Shown: positions 1-8,836 of the stretch, in pieces
How positions within the stretch are numbered: position 1 is the stretch's first letter
Layout: each line of letters begins with the position of its first letter
Assembly (NCBI GenBank): GCA_036506175.1
Contig: DASXSE010000077.1
Coordinates: forward strand, 1-36,772
Length of the DNA stretch: 36,772 nucleotides
From: JAIBJP01 sp036506175
GTDB lineage: Bacteria > Actinomycetota > Thermoleophilia > Gaiellales > Gaiellaceae
Reading direction: 5' to 3'
Notes under the pieces: model-generated
What the model was told of the DNA's origin: nothing
Seen by the model: the letters and a program-made list of their open reading frames with translations, nothing else
Databases searched by the model: none
Translations under genes and position numbers: made by a program

Positions 1-79
1 GCGAGCGGCGGCTGCGTGTGACTGAACGCGGATGCCTATTTGCCGGCGAAAGCCCGCCGCCCAGACGGTTAGGGAAGGG

Positions 80-95
80 GTGCGGTTACCCGCAC
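80..95. other. Small stem-loop upstream of the ABC exporter operon
   Basis: The stretch before the first gene (1-176) contains no coding region that I recognise. It holds a perfect 6-bp inverted repeat, GTGCGG at 80-85 and CCGCAC at 90-95, with a 4-nt loop. No T-run follows on either strand, so a classical intrinsic terminator is not supported. It could be the terminator of a gene outside the window, part of a 5' leader, or chance in GC-rich DNA. Confidence 0.2.
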
Positions 96-176
96 GTTAA
101 GACTCGGGATCACCGCCTTCACTTCCAGCCCCGATCGTGACACCCTGGCTTCACCAGTCCCTTGGAGGTACACCAC

Positions 177-956
177 ATGGCTACGACGACCACCGAAGAA
201 TCTGTGACGGCAACCGAACAGGCGACGGCAGGCGCGGTCGTCGAGGCGAAGGAGATCACGCGCCGTTACGGCGAGGGCGACACCGCTGTCGATGCCCTGC
301 GCGGCTGCTCGATCGACGTCCGGAGAGGCGAGCTCACGGCTGTCATGGGCCCGTCGGGCTCCGGAAAGTCGACGCTGATGCATATCCTTGCGGGCCTCGA
401 CCGGCCGACGTCGGGCGCCGTCTCGATCGACGGCACGGACATCACTTCGCTCGGCGACGCGGAGTTGACGAAGCTCCGGCGCGAGCACATCGGCTTCATC
501 TTCCAGTTCTTCAATCTCCTCCCGATGCTCTCCGCGGAGGAGAACATCGTGCTCCCACTCGAGCTGGCCGGCCGCAAGATCGACAAGGCCTGGGTGGACG
601 AGGTCATCGAGAAGCTCGGCCTCGACGACCGCCGGGACCATCGGCCTTCGGAGCTCTCGGGAGGGCAGCAGCAGCGCGTCGCCATCGCGCGGGCGCTCAT
701 CTCCAAGCCCACCGTCGTCTTCGCGGATGAGCCGACCGGCAACCTCGACTCGACGACGAGCACCGAGATCCTCGAGCTTCTGCGCGACTCGGTCTCGAGC
801 TACGGCCAGACGACAGTCATGGTCACCCACGATGCGAACGCGGCCGCGATCGCCGATCGCGTGCTCTTCCTCGCGGACGGCTGCATCGTCAAGGAGCTGC
901 GAGGCGCGGACGCCCACGACATCTCCGAGGCGATGAATGAGGTAAGCCGGTCATGA
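177..956 (+). CDS. ABC transporter ATP-binding protein, MacB/LolD-like
   Basis: This 259-residue ATPase should energise the permease encoded next to it. Walker A is GPSGSGKST (58-66), the Q-loop Gln is about 110, the signature is LSGGQQQ (160-166), Walker B ends in DEP (about 184-186) and the H-loop His is about 218. All catalytic elements are present. The protein ends soon after the nucleotide-binding domain, as in the MacB/LolD/FtsE class paired with FtsX-type permeases. I chose ATG at 177 because GGAGG at 164-168 lies 8 nt upstream; an in-frame TTG at 162 lies on top of that Shine-Dalgarno sequence. The gene overlaps the permease by 4 nt (ATGA). The substrate cannot be read from sequence; lipid, lipoprotein, peptide or drug export are all known in this family. 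Confidence 0.95.
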   Translation: MATTTTEESVTATEQATAGAVVEAKEITRRYGEGDTAVDALRGCSIDVRRGELTAVMGPSGSGKSTLMHILAGLDRPTSGAVSIDGTDITSLGDAELTKLRREHIGFIFQFFNLLPMLSAEENIVLPLELAGRKIDKAWVDEVIEKLGLDDRRDHRPSELSGGQQQRVAIARALISKPTVVFADEPTGNLDSTTSTEILELLRDSVSSYGQTTVMVTHDANAAAIADRVLFLADGCIVKELRGADAHDISEAMNEVSRS

Positions 957-3814
957 TCGGCGTCGCCCTCAAAGGGCTCATGGGGCGCAAGCTCCGCGCC
1001 GTCCTGACCGCGTTCGCGATCGTCCTCGGCGTGACGATGGTGAGCGGGACGTACGTCCTGACCGACACCATCAACAAGGCGTTCGACAGCATCTTCCAGG
1101 ACACCTACGCAAATACGGACGCGGTGGTGTCGGGCAAGACCGCCGACATCAACTTCCAGGGCGACACTTCCGAGAAACCTTCGATTCCCGCTGACCTGCT
1201 CGCAAAGGTCAAGGCGCTTCCGGACGTGGCCGCGGCGACGGGAAGCGTCATCGACGACTCACACACGAAGATCATCAAGAAGAACGGGAAGGCGATCAAC
1301 ACTCAGGGAGCGCCCTCGTTCGGCTTCGGGATCGACCCGGCGCAGGCCGCGTTCAACCCACTCAAGCTGGTCGAAGGACACTGGCCATCCTCTTCGGACG
1401 AGGTCGTGATCGACAGCCAGTCCGCCGACGAACAGGGATTCAAGGTCGGCGACACGATCCAGGTCGCGACGCTGAAGCCCGTGCAGCCGTTCAAGCTGGT
1501 CGGGCTGGCGCACTACGGGGCCGTGGCCTCGATCGGGTCGGCGACGTTCACAGTCTTCACCATCCCCGAGGCGCAGTTGCTCCTCGACCGTGAGGGTCAG
1601 TTCGACGCGATCTCGGTCGCAGCGAAAGACGGTGTCACTCCCGACAAGCTGGTGCAGCAGATCCGGCCGATCCTGCCGTCCGACGCCACCGTGCGTACCG
1701 GCGCGCAGCAGGCAAGTGAGGACAAAAAGGATGTGTCGTTCACGAAGTTCATCCGCTATCTCCTCCTCGCGTTCGCGGGTGTGGCCCTCTTCGTCGGCGC
1801 CTTCGTCATCTTCAACACGCTCTCAATCACGGTGGCCCAGCGCACGCGGGAGTTCGCGACTCTGCGGACAATCGGCGCATCGCGCAGGCAGGTCCTGAGC
1901 TCGGTCATCATCGAGGCGCTCGTCATCGGTCTGATCGCCTCGATAACGGGTCTCTTCCTCGGCCTAGGGCTCGCGGCGTTCCTGAACTGGCTCTTCAAGC
2001 AGTTCAACCTCGACCTGCCGACGCAGGGGATCGTCTTCGCCCCGCGCACGATCATCGTCTCGCTCGCGATCGGCGTGATCGTGACGCTCGTCGCGGGCCT
2101 CCTGCCCGCGCGCAAGGCGACGCGCGTGCCGCCCATTGCCGCGGTGCGTGAGGGCTTCGTACTGCCGCAGGGCCGCATGGCGCGGTTCGTTCCCTACATC
2201 GCGCTGGTCGTGATCGCGCTCGCGATCGTCGTCCTCAGCTACTCGCTGTTCAAGCACCACATCGGGACGGCACAGCGCCTGATCGCGATGGCGGTGGGAG
2301 TGCTCGCCCTCTTCATCGGCGTGGCGATGGTCTCGTCGCGGACGGTGCGGCCGCTCGCGGTCGGCACGAGCCCGATCGCGAAGTGGGCGGTCGTCGTCTT
2401 CTCCACGATCTTCTACCCGATCACGCTCTCCTACTGGCTGGTCCGAGATGCCGTGTTCTCACGCAACTTGAGCGCGGGACGGCGCGTGCGAGACGGAGCC
2501 TTTGGTATCGCGATCCCGCTCGCGCTGGTCGTCCTGGCGAGTCTCGTGGCGATGCCGCTTGCCTTCATCGCGGGCGGGGTCGCCATCGTGATCCTCGCAA
2601 CGGTGTTGATCATGTGGGTGCGGTCCGCCATCGGGAGCTTCCAGCCCGAGTGGCCGGTCGAGTTCCCGAACGTGCGACCCGAGCGGACGATGAGCGCACT
2701 GGCGAAGGAGAATTCACGGCGCAACCCTGGACGCACCGCTTCGACGGCGGCAGCGCTCATGATCGGGATTGCGCTCGTGACCTTCGTCGCGGTGCTCGCG
2801 AGCGGGATGAAGTCGTCGAACACTGACGCGATCAAGCAGCAGGTCAAGGCCGAATACGTCCTCACCGCGCAGGACGGGTTCTCCCCGTTCGTCACCAGCG
2901 CGGGCGATGCAGTGGGCCGCTCGTCCGATGCTGAGTTCACGACGAGCGTCCGCTCCGGTCTCGGGAAGGCACTTGGCGAAAGCGGCTATGTCACCGGCAT
3001 CCAGCAAGGCTCGATCGCTCAGGCCTACACCTTCAAGTGGAAGGAGGGCTCGGACGCGGTGCTCAGCAACATGGGCCGGAACGGCGCCATCGTCGCGAAG
3101 GACTTTGCCGACCAGAAGCACCTGAACGTCGGCGACAAGTTCTCGCTCCTGGTCCCGAGCGGCCAGCGCACCGAGCTCCTCGTCAAGGGCATCTATGAGC
3201 CACCCCCGTTTTTCCCGATCCTCGGATCGGTCTCGATCACGCAGTCGCTCTTCGACTCGCTGTACGAGCGGCCGCAGAACTCGTTCGTCTTCGTGGATGT
3301 GCGCGGTGAGCCCACCGACGCGACCACCAAGTCGCTCGAGACGGCGGTGAAGGACTTCCCGGACGCCAAGGTGCAGACGCGAACGGGCTGGATCGAGCAG
3401 CAGAACAAGGACTTCGACAGCTTCTTGAACATGCTGTACGTCCTCCTCGCTCTCGCCGTTGTCGTGAGCATCTTCGGGATGGTCAATACCCTCGTTCTCT
3501 CGGTCTTCGAGCGGACGCGGGAGCTGGGGATGCTCCGAGCAGTTGGGATGACGCAGCGTCAGGCGCGGCGCATGGTGCGGAGCGAAAGCATCATCACGGC
3601 GCTCATCGGGGCCACGCTCGGGCTCCCGCTCGGGATCTTCCTCGCGCTTCTGATGACGAAGGCGCTCTCGCAGTTCAACGTGCAGATCAAGATCCCGTTC
3701 GGCCAGCTGGCGATCTTCGCGATCGTGGCGATCGTCGTCGGGATGTTCGCCGCCATCTTCCCCGCCAGGCGGGCGGCGCGGCTCAACGTCCTGCGCGCGC
3801 TGCAGTACGAGTAA
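953..3814 (+). CDS. ABC transporter permease with two FtsX domains
   Basis: A 953-residue membrane protein, translationally coupled to the ATPase by an ATGA overlap. The first transmembrane helix is at about 14-34 and is followed by a MacB-type extracytoplasmic domain (about 40-260). A first FtsX helix bundle lies at about 265-390, further hydrophobic segments at about 410-560, a second initial helix at about 596-620, a second extracytoplasmic domain, and the last FtsX bundle at about 826-940. The protein ends in the family-typical basic stretch FPARRAARLNVLRALQYE. Duplicated FtsX permeases with one coupled ATPase are common in Actinobacteria and are thought to act mechanically or in export. 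The segment joining the two halves is long and carries about four extra hydrophobic stretches, making the protein larger than the roughly 850 residues I would expect. Substrate unknown. Confidence 0.93.
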   Translation: MIGVALKGLMGRKLRAVLTAFAIVLGVTMVSGTYVLTDTINKAFDSIFQDTYANTDAVVSGKTADINFQGDTSEKPSIPADLLAKVKALPDVAAATGSVIDDSHTKIIKKNGKAINTQGAPSFGFGIDPAQAAFNPLKLVEGHWPSSSDEVVIDSQSADEQGFKVGDTIQVATLKPVQPFKLVGLAHYGAVASIGSATFTVFTIPEAQLLLDREGQFDAISVAAKDGVTPDKLVQQIRPILPSDATVRTGAQQASEDKKDVSFTKFIRYLLLAFAGVALFVGAFVIFNTLSITVAQRTREFATLRTIGASRRQVLSSVIIEALVIGLIASITGLFLGLGLAAFLNWLFKQFNLDLPTQGIVFAPRTIIVSLAIGVIVTLVAGLLPARKATRVPPIAAVREGFVLPQGRMARFVPYIALVVIALAIVVLSYSLFKHHIGTAQRLIAMAVGVLALFIGVAMVSSRTVRPLAVGTSPIAKWAVVVFSTIFYPITLSYWLVRDAVFSRNLSAGRRVRDGAFGIAIPLALVVLASLVAMPLAFIAGGVAIVILATVLIMWVRSAIGSFQPEWPVEFPNVRPERTMSALAKENSRRNPGRTASTAAALMIGIALVTFVAVLASGMKSSNTDAIKQQVKAEYVLTAQDGFSPFVTSAGDAVGRSSDAEFTTSVRSGLGKALGESGYVTGIQQGSIAQAYTFKWKEGSDAVLSNMGRNGAIVAKDFADQKHLNVGDKFSLLVPSGQRTELLVKGIYEPPPFFPILGSVSITQSLFDSLYERPQNSFVFVDVRGEPTDATTKSLETAVKDFPDAKVQTRTGWIEQQNKDFDSFLNMLYVLLALAVVVSIFGMVNTLVLSVFERTRELGMLRAVGMTQRQARRMVRSESIITALIGATLGLPLGIFLALLMTKALSQFNVQIKIPFGQLAIFAIVAIVVGMFAAIFPARRAARLNVLRALQYE

Positions 3815-3815
3815 C

Positions 3816-3830
3816 CGCGTGGTAGACGCG
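3816..3830. terminator. Possible bidirectional stem-loop between convergent genes
   Basis: The 24 nt between the permease stop and the threonine aldolase stop contain CGCGT (3816-3820), a 5-nt loop and ACGCG (3826-3830). A short GC-rich hairpin between convergent genes could end transcription in both directions, but there is no T-run and the stem is only 5 bp. Confidence 0.25.
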
Positions 3831-3838
3831 CCGGCGCT

Positions 3839-4915
3839 CTAGTACGGCGTGGGCGCGTCGCCCGCGAGCTCCACCGGCCGGTCGGTGGAGGCGAGGGCGC
3901 GCGGGACGCTCTCTATCGCCCGCTCGACGTCGTCCCCTGAGACGTCCATGTGCGTGACCGCGCGAAGGACGTCGGTCTTGGCCGCATAGGAGAGGAGGAC
4001 GCCCTCGGCGCGAAGGCGGGCGACCGCTTCGTCGGCGGTCAGACCGAGGCGCGCGACGTCCACGAGCACGAAGTTCGTCTCCACCTGTTCGAGGTCGACC
4101 GGCATCCCGGCCTCGGCGAGACCCTCCGCCAGCCTCCGCGCGTTGGCGTGGTCCTCGGCGAGGCGCTCCACGTTGTTGTCGAGGGCGTAGATCCCTGCCG
4201 CCGCCACGATCCCGGCCTGCCGCATCGCGCCCCCGAAGAGGTGTTTCATCCGACGGGCTTTCGCCATCCGCTCGTTCGAGCCGGCGATGAGGGCGCCGAG
4301 CGGGCAGCCCATGCCTTTCGAGAGGCAGAGCGTCACCGTGTCGAACTCGCGGCCGTACTCGGCGGCGGGCACTCCGCTTGCGACCGCCGCGTTCATCAGG
4401 CGGGCGCCGTCCAGGTGGACGTTGAGGTCGACGCGCCTCGCTTCCGCAACGACGGTGCGCAAATGGTCGAGCGGCCAAACCCTGCCCCCGCCGCCGTTGT
4501 GCGTGTTCTCGAGACAGACGATGCGCGTGGGAGCCGTGTGGAGATCGCCCGGTGGGTTGACCGCCACGCGCACTTGCTCCGCCGTGAAGATCCCGTTCTT
4601 CGTGTGGAGGGCCTTCATGGCGAGACCCGAGTGGACGGCGGGGCCGCCGAGCTCGTACCGGAAGACGTGCGCCATCGCCTCGGCGAGAACCTCATCGCCG
4701 GGCTCCGAGAGAATCCGGAGCGCGATCTGATTGGCCATGGTGGCCGTCGGGAGGTAGACCGCTTCTTCCTGGCCGAGCAGCGCCGCCGCGCGCTCCTCGA
4801 GCGCGATCACGGTTGGGTCCTCCCGTTTTTGCTCGTCGCCGACGACGGCCTCCGCCATCGCCTTGCGCATCCCGGCGCTCGGCTGGCTCAGCGTGTCTGA
4901 GCGGAGATCGATCAT
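3839..4915 (-). CDS. ltaE: Low-specificity L-threonine aldolase
   Basis: A 358-residue PLP enzyme that cleaves threonine or allo-threonine to glycine and acetaldehyde. The N-terminus MIDLRSDT, the active-site His in MAHVFRYE (about 83), the PLP-phosphate region, HLDGARL (about 168-173) and the Schiff-base Lys in LSKGMGCPLG (about 200) are all family hallmarks. I set the start at ATG 4915 because the family begins at IDLRSDT. A longer reading back to 5029 would run through the end of the cupin gene that stops at 4935, and the sequence just upstream (GGGAG) can serve as ribosome binding site. It is the last gene of the glycine cleavage operon, so its product glycine is the substrate of the upstream enzymes. 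Stereospecificity cannot be told from sequence. Confidence 0.93.
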   Translation of the reverse strand: MIDLRSDTLSQPSAGMRKAMAEAVVGDEQKREDPTVIALEERAAALLGQEEAVYLPTATMANQIALRILSEPGDEVLAEAMAHVFRYELGGPAVHSGLAMKALHTKNGIFTAEQVRVAVNPPGDLHTAPTRIVCLENTHNGGGGRVWPLDHLRTVVAEARRVDLNVHLDGARLMNAAVASGVPAAEYGREFDTVTLCLSKGMGCPLGALIAGSNERMAKARRMKHLFGGAMRQAGIVAAAGIYALDNNVERLAEDHANARRLAEGLAEAGMPVDLEQVETNFVLVDVARLGLTADEAVARLRAEGVLLSYAAKTDVLRAVTHMDVSGDDVERAIESVPRALASTDRPVELAGDAPTPY

Positions 4916-4934
4916 CTCTCCCACGGTAGCGACC

Positions 4935-5291
4935 TCACTCGAAAACCGTGTCCTCGTCGGAGTACGGCGGCGCGCAGCAACAGAGGAAACGCACACCGTG
5001 CTCTCCCGCACGAATCTGGTGCCTGGCACCCGGCGGGATCAAGATCGCGTCGCCCGGGCCGACCTCGCTGCGCTCTCCGTCCACCTCCATCTCCCCCGAA
5101 CCTTCGAGCAGGACGTAGATCTCCTCGGTCCGCGGGTGGTAATGGCGCTGGGTGGCCTGTCCAGCGGAGAGCTCCGCTTCGGCGAGGCTCTGGTTCCTCG
5201 CACCGCCCTCGGCCGCGTCGAGCAGGACTCGGATCGTCGAACCATCGAGGGTCGTGAACGGCTCGGCTCGGTCGCGAGACGCGACGCGCAC
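4935..5291 (-). CDS. Small single-domain cupin (cupin_2)
   Basis: A 118-residue cupin with both conserved motifs intact. Motif 1 runs from G44 through H50, H52 and E57 to G64; motif 2 runs from G80 through P86 and G88 to H91. The 3-His/1-Glu metal site is therefore complete, and a divalent-metal-binding beta barrel is expected. The start is a GTG placed immediately after the TAG stop of the preceding gene, with GAGG about 5 nt upstream. This abutting stop/start suggests translational reinitiation. The gene lies between a 96-residue helical protein and threonine aldolase in the glycine cleavage operon. A sensor, isomerase or dioxygenase role is possible; none can be selected from sequence. Confidence 0.85.
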   Translation of the reverse strand: MRVASRDRAEPFTTLDGSTIRVLLDAAEGGARNQSLAEAELSAGQATQRHYHPRTEEIYVLLEGSGEMEVDGERSEVGPGDAILIPPGARHQIRAGEHGVRFLCCCAPPYSDEDTVFE

Positions 5292-5582
5292 CTAATCCTC
5301 GTCGCGCTTGCGCTGCTGCTCGGCAGCCTCACGGATCTTGCGCTCGCGCTCGGCCATTTTCCCAAGCGAGCGCTTGAGCCAACCGCCTTGCTCCCGCCGC
5401 CGAGTAATTTCGTCGAAGCCTCCGGTCGGTTCACTCTTCTCCAGGAGAACCTCGCCGAGCACCTGGCGCTGCTCCTCGTCCAACGTGTCGGCGTAGGTCC
5501 GGATCGCGGCGAGGAAATTCTCACGCTCCGGGTTCTCCTCCCGCAAGAGGTCGACGACCGCTTCGATCGTCTCGCGCTCCAC
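5292..5582 (-). CDS. Uncharacterised 96-residue charged helical protein
   Basis: I do not recognise this family. The 96 residues are highly charged and predicted helical, with no Cys, no signal peptide and no membrane segment. The N-terminal half is acidic-amphipathic (ETIEAVVDLLREENPERENF), and the C-terminal half is basic/acidic and probably coiled coil (AERERKIREAAEQQRKRDED). It begins with GTG directly after the TAA stop of gcvPB, with GGGAG 5 nt before the start inside gcvPB, and its own stop directly abuts the cupin start. The phased junctions on both sides and the intact frame argue that it is real and made together with the glycine decarboxylase. A scaffold or regulatory role is only a guess. 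Confidence 0.75.
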   Translation of the reverse strand: MERETIEAVVDLLREENPERENFLAAIRTYADTLDEEQRQVLGEVLLEKSEPTGGFDEITRRREQGGWLKRSLGKMAERERKIREAAEQQRKRDED

Positions 5583-7082
5583 TTAGGCTCCCTTGTGGGC
5601 TTCCAGTGCCTCGCCCTGGGACGGCTCGCCCGCGAGATCGGGATGGTCGTCGAAGCGGTAACGAACGACCGCGCGCTTGGCCGCCTTGACTTCGTCGAGG
5701 CGCCGCACAGGCCGATGGTGCGGTGCGTCCTTCAGCAACTTGGGATTCGTCGCCGCGTCATGCGCGATCTCGAGCATCGCCTCGCAGAAGGCGTCGAGCG
5801 TCTCCTTGGCCTCGGTCTCTGTCGGCTCGATCATGAGCGCCTCGGGAACGATGAGGGGGAAGTAGATCGTCGGCGGATGGAAGCGGTAGTCCATGAGCCG
5901 CTTGGCGACGTCCAGCGCCGTGATTCCGTGCTCCCGCTTGAGGGCGCGCGCCGAGAGGACGAACTCGTGCATACAGAGACGGTCGAAGGGCAGCTCGAAG
6001 GTGTCCTTGAGGCGGGCGAGCATGTAGTTCGCGTTCAGGACGGCGACCTCGGACATCCTGCGCAGGGCGGGGCCATACGCGCGGATGAAGGCGTAGGAGC
6101 GCACGAAGACGCCGAAAGGTCCGCAATAGCCACGCACCTTGCCGATGGATTTCGGCCGGTCGTAGTCGAGCCGGAACCGCTCGCCGTCGCGGACGACGGC
6201 CGGCACCGGGAGGAACGGCTCCAACATGTCGCGCACGGCGATCGGACCGCCTCCGGGCCCGCCGCCCCCATGAGGCTGGGAAAACGTCTTGTGCAGGTTG
6301 ATGTGGACGATGTCGAAGCCCATGTCGCCGGGTCGCGAGATTCCACAGACGGCGTTCAGATTTGCGCCGTCGTAGTAGAGAAGTGCGCCGGCGTCGTGAA
6401 AGATCGCCGCGACCTCCTGGATGTGCTCATCGAAGAGCCCGAGCGTCGACGGGTTCGTGAGCATGAGCCCGGCGGTGTTCTCGTCGACCTTGGCTCGAAG
6501 ATCGTCGAGGTCGAGGTTCCCGCGGTCGTCGGTCTCGACCTTCCGAAGCTGGTAGCCGGCCATCGTCACGCTCGCGGGATTCGTCCCGTGCGCCGTGTCG
6601 GCTGTGATGACGGTCGTCCTCTGCTCCGCCTCGCCACGGTCGGCGAAATACGCACGCATGAGCATCAGCCCGGTCAGCTCGCCCTGCGACCCAGCGGCCG
6701 GCTGAAGCGAAACCGCATGAAGGCCGCAGACCTCGGCGAGGATCTCCTGCAGGCGCCACATCAGCTCGAGGGCTCCCTGGGAGCCATCCTCCTCCTGCAG
6801 GGGATGGAGATCGCGGAAGCCCGGTAGGGCGACGACGCGCTCGTTCACGCGCGGGTTGTGCTTCATCGTGCAGGAGCCGAGGGGGTAGAAGCCCGTGTCG
6901 ACGCCGAACGTGCGATCGGCGAGGGCGGTGAAGTGGCGGACGATCTCGGGCTCGGCCAGCTCGGGCAGGCGCGGAAGTTGTCGGCGGCGGAGCTCTTCGG
7001 GAACGTCGGGTACCGGCAGGTCCGGCTTCGGGACTACCGCGGCACGGCGTCCCTGCTTTGACTTCTCAAAGATCAGCTTCAT
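5583..7082 (-). CDS. gcvPB: Glycine dehydrogenase (decarboxylating) subunit 2
   Basis: The 499-residue C-terminal half of the split P-protein. It decarboxylates glycine and passes the aminomethyl group to lipoyl-GcvH. The N-terminal region has GFYPLGSCTMKHNP (about 64-77), the middle has TADTAHGTNPAS (about 160-171), and the PLP-binding Lys lies in HINLHKTFSQPHGGGGPG (about 265). These are the family's diagnostic motifs, and the length matches two-subunit P-proteins. The start ATG overlaps the gcvPA stop by 4 nt (ATGA). A two-subunit P-protein is typical of Firmicutes, Thermotogae, archaea and some early-branching actinobacteria; most actinobacteria carry one long gcvP. That makes it a useful lineage hint. 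Confidence 0.97.
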   Translation of the reverse strand: MKLIFEKSKQGRRAAVVPKPDLPVPDVPEELRRRQLPRLPELAEPEIVRHFTALADRTFGVDTGFYPLGSCTMKHNPRVNERVVALPGFRDLHPLQEEDGSQGALELMWRLQEILAEVCGLHAVSLQPAAGSQGELTGLMLMRAYFADRGEAEQRTTVITADTAHGTNPASVTMAGYQLRKVETDDRGNLDLDDLRAKVDENTAGLMLTNPSTLGLFDEHIQEVAAIFHDAGALLYYDGANLNAVCGISRPGDMGFDIVHINLHKTFSQPHGGGGPGGGPIAVRDMLEPFLPVPAVVRDGERFRLDYDRPKSIGKVRGYCGPFGVFVRSYAFIRAYGPALRRMSEVAVLNANYMLARLKDTFELPFDRLCMHEFVLSARALKREHGITALDVAKRLMDYRFHPPTIYFPLIVPEALMIEPTETEAKETLDAFCEAMLEIAHDAATNPKLLKDAPHHRPVRRLDEVKAAKRAVVRYRFDDHPDLAGEPSQGEALEAHKGA

Positions 7083-8431
7083 CCGGTGACCTCGGTCAGG
7101 ACTTCCGCGAGCCGCTCGATGTCACGAGGCGTCTTCTTCTCCGTGACGCAGACGAGAAGCGCGTCCTCCATTCCCGCGTAGTCGCGCTTGAGCGCGTACC
7201 CCGGGTGGACGCCGCGCTCGCGGGCGGCGCGAATGGCCTCCTCGGCCGGACGTCCGACCCTGATGGAAAACTCCTTGAATGTTGCCTTGTCAGGAAACAG
7301 CAGCGGGAGCCCAAGCTGCTGCTTCGCGTGGTCGGCGAGGGCCATGCAGGTCTCCCCCACTTCCTGCAGCCCCTGAGGACCCAACCAGGAGAGGTGGACC
7401 AAGCCCGCGAGCGCGAGAAGCGTCTGGTTCGTCGTGATGTTCGACGTCGCCTTCTCCCGGCGAATGTGCTGCTCGCGGGTCTGCAGGGTGAGGACATAGC
7501 CTCGCTCACCGGCGAGGTCGGTCGTCTCGCCGACGATCCGTCCCGGCATGCGGCGGACGTAGTCCGAGCGCATGGCGATGAACCCGTAGTGCGGGCCTCC
7601 GCACGACTGGTAGTTGCCTGCGCCCTGCCCTTCGCCGATCGCGAGTGCGCAGCCGTAGTGTCCGGGCGCCTCCAGCAGGCCGAGGGAAACCGGGTCCACG
7701 TGCGCGACGGGTAGTGCTTCGGCGTCGTTCGCGGCGGCGGCAAGCTCGGGCGCGGGCTCGAGGCAGCCGAAGAAGTTCGGCTGCTGGAAGATGATGCACG
7801 CCGCCTCGTCCGCAGCCTGACGGAGCTCGTCCGGGTCGGTCGTCCCGTCGTGATGGGGAACCTCGACGACCTCGAGGCCGAAGCCGGGCGCGTACGTCTT
7901 GACTACCTGGCGCACCTGCGGGTTGAGCGTCTCGCACAGGACGACCTTCGACCGCCCGGTGGCGTGCTTCGCGACGAAGCACGCGTCCGCGGCGACTGTC
8001 GTGCCGTCGTACCCAGACGCGTTCGACACATCCATCCCGGTCAGCTCGCAGATGACGGTCTGGTATTCGAAGATCGCCTGGAGGACGCCCTGGCTCATCT
8101 CGGGCTGGTACGGGGTGTACGCGGTGAGGAACTCGCCGCGAGCGAGGATGGCGTCCACGATCGCGGGCACGTAGTGGTCGTAGATGCCGGCGCCCAGGAA
8201 CGAGAGCTCCTGTCCGGTGTGAACGTTTCGCGCGGCCAACTCTTCGAGGTGAGCGACGAGCTCTGCCTCCGGAAGCGCAGGCTCGAGCTCGAGCTCCCCG
8301 CGGAAGCGAACGCCCTCCGGAATTTCACGGAAGAGGTCTTCGATCGAAGAGACGCCGATCGCCTCGAGCATCGCCTCCTGGTCGGCGTCGGTAAGTGAGA
8401 GGTACGGAGAGGAGGCGGCGGAGCGAGACAT
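7079..8431 (-). CDS. gcvPA: Glycine dehydrogenase (decarboxylating) subunit 1
   Basis: A 450-residue N-terminal half of the two-subunit P-protein. It has the typical opening SPYLSLTDADQEAMLEAIGV, the FLGAGIYDHYVP stretch (about 98-109), TAYTPYQPEMSQGVLQ (about 124-139) and NASGYDGTT (about 157-165). This half lacks the PLP lysine, as expected; the active site is completed by subunit 2. The ATG start at 8431 lies 9 nt after the gcvH stop, and the 3' end overlaps gcvPB by 4 nt, so equimolar production of the two subunits by translational coupling is likely. Confidence 0.97.
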   Translation of the reverse strand: MSRSAASSPYLSLTDADQEAMLEAIGVSSIEDLFREIPEGVRFRGELELEPALPEAELVAHLEELAARNVHTGQELSFLGAGIYDHYVPAIVDAILARGEFLTAYTPYQPEMSQGVLQAIFEYQTVICELTGMDVSNASGYDGTTVAADACFVAKHATGRSKVVLCETLNPQVRQVVKTYAPGFGLEVVEVPHHDGTTDPDELRQAADEAACIIFQQPNFFGCLEPAPELAAAANDAEALPVAHVDPVSLGLLEAPGHYGCALAIGEGQGAGNYQSCGGPHYGFIAMRSDYVRRMPGRIVGETTDLAGERGYVLTLQTREQHIRREKATSNITTNQTLLALAGLVHLSWLGPQGLQEVGETCMALADHAKQQLGLPLLFPDKATFKEFSIRVGRPAEEAIRAARERGVHPGYALKRDYAGMEDALLVCVTEKKTPRDIERLAEVLTEVTG

Positions 8432-8440
8432 CGCCCGCTC

Positions 8441-8836
8441 TTACACCTCTTCGAGGAGCTGTTTGTACGCCGACGCGTCGAGAAGGCCGTCGACCTCGCC
8501 GGGCTCGGACAGGCGGATCTTCACGAGCCAACCGTCGCCGTAAGGATCCTCGTTGACCTTCTCCGGCTCGTCGACGACCGCCTGATTCACCTCGGTGACC
8601 TCGCCCGAAAGCGGTGAGATGAGGTCCGAGACCGCCTTGACGGACTCGACCTCGCCGTAGCTCTCGTCCTTCGCAACCGACGCCCCCTCCGCCGGCGGCT
8701 CGAAGTGGACGAGCTCACCCAGGGCGTCCTGCGCATACCACGTGACGCCGAGTGTTGCCGTGTCGCCGTCGATCCGAGCCCAGTCGTGCTCCCGGTGGTA
8801 CTTGAGGTCGTCGGGATAGCTCTCGTCCGCAGCCAC
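8441..8836 (-). CDS. gcvH: Glycine cleavage system H protein (lipoyl carrier)
   Basis: A 131-residue lipoyl carrier that shuttles the aminomethyl group between the P, T and L proteins. The lipoylated lysine is in GEVESVKAVSD (about 67), flanked by the usual SPLSGEVTEVN (about 77-87) and NEDPYGDGWLVKI. The N-terminal KYHREHDWARIDGD is the family signature. I chose GTG at 8836, which shares one base with the gcvT stop (TAGTG) and gives the normal H-protein length; the frame stays open further upstream but that sequence is antisense-like shadow of gcvT. A lipoate ligase or synthase and the L-protein are not in this window, so lipoylation and reoxidation must be encoded elsewhere. Confidence 0.97.
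   Translation of the reverse strand: MAADESYPDDLKYHREHDWARIDGDTATLGVTWYAQDALGELVHFEPPAEGASVAKDESYGEVESVKAVSDLISPLSGEVTEVNQAVVDEPEKVNEDPYGDGWLVKIRLSEPGEVDGLLDASAYKQLLEEV

Noticed and set aside
162..176. TTG start for the ABC ATPase
   Set aside because: It lies on top of the GGAGG that serves ATG 177.
4863..6827. A 654-codon open frame on the plus strand
   Set aside because: Antisense to gcvPB, the 96-residue gene, the cupin and the start of ltaE. No ribosome binding site or family.
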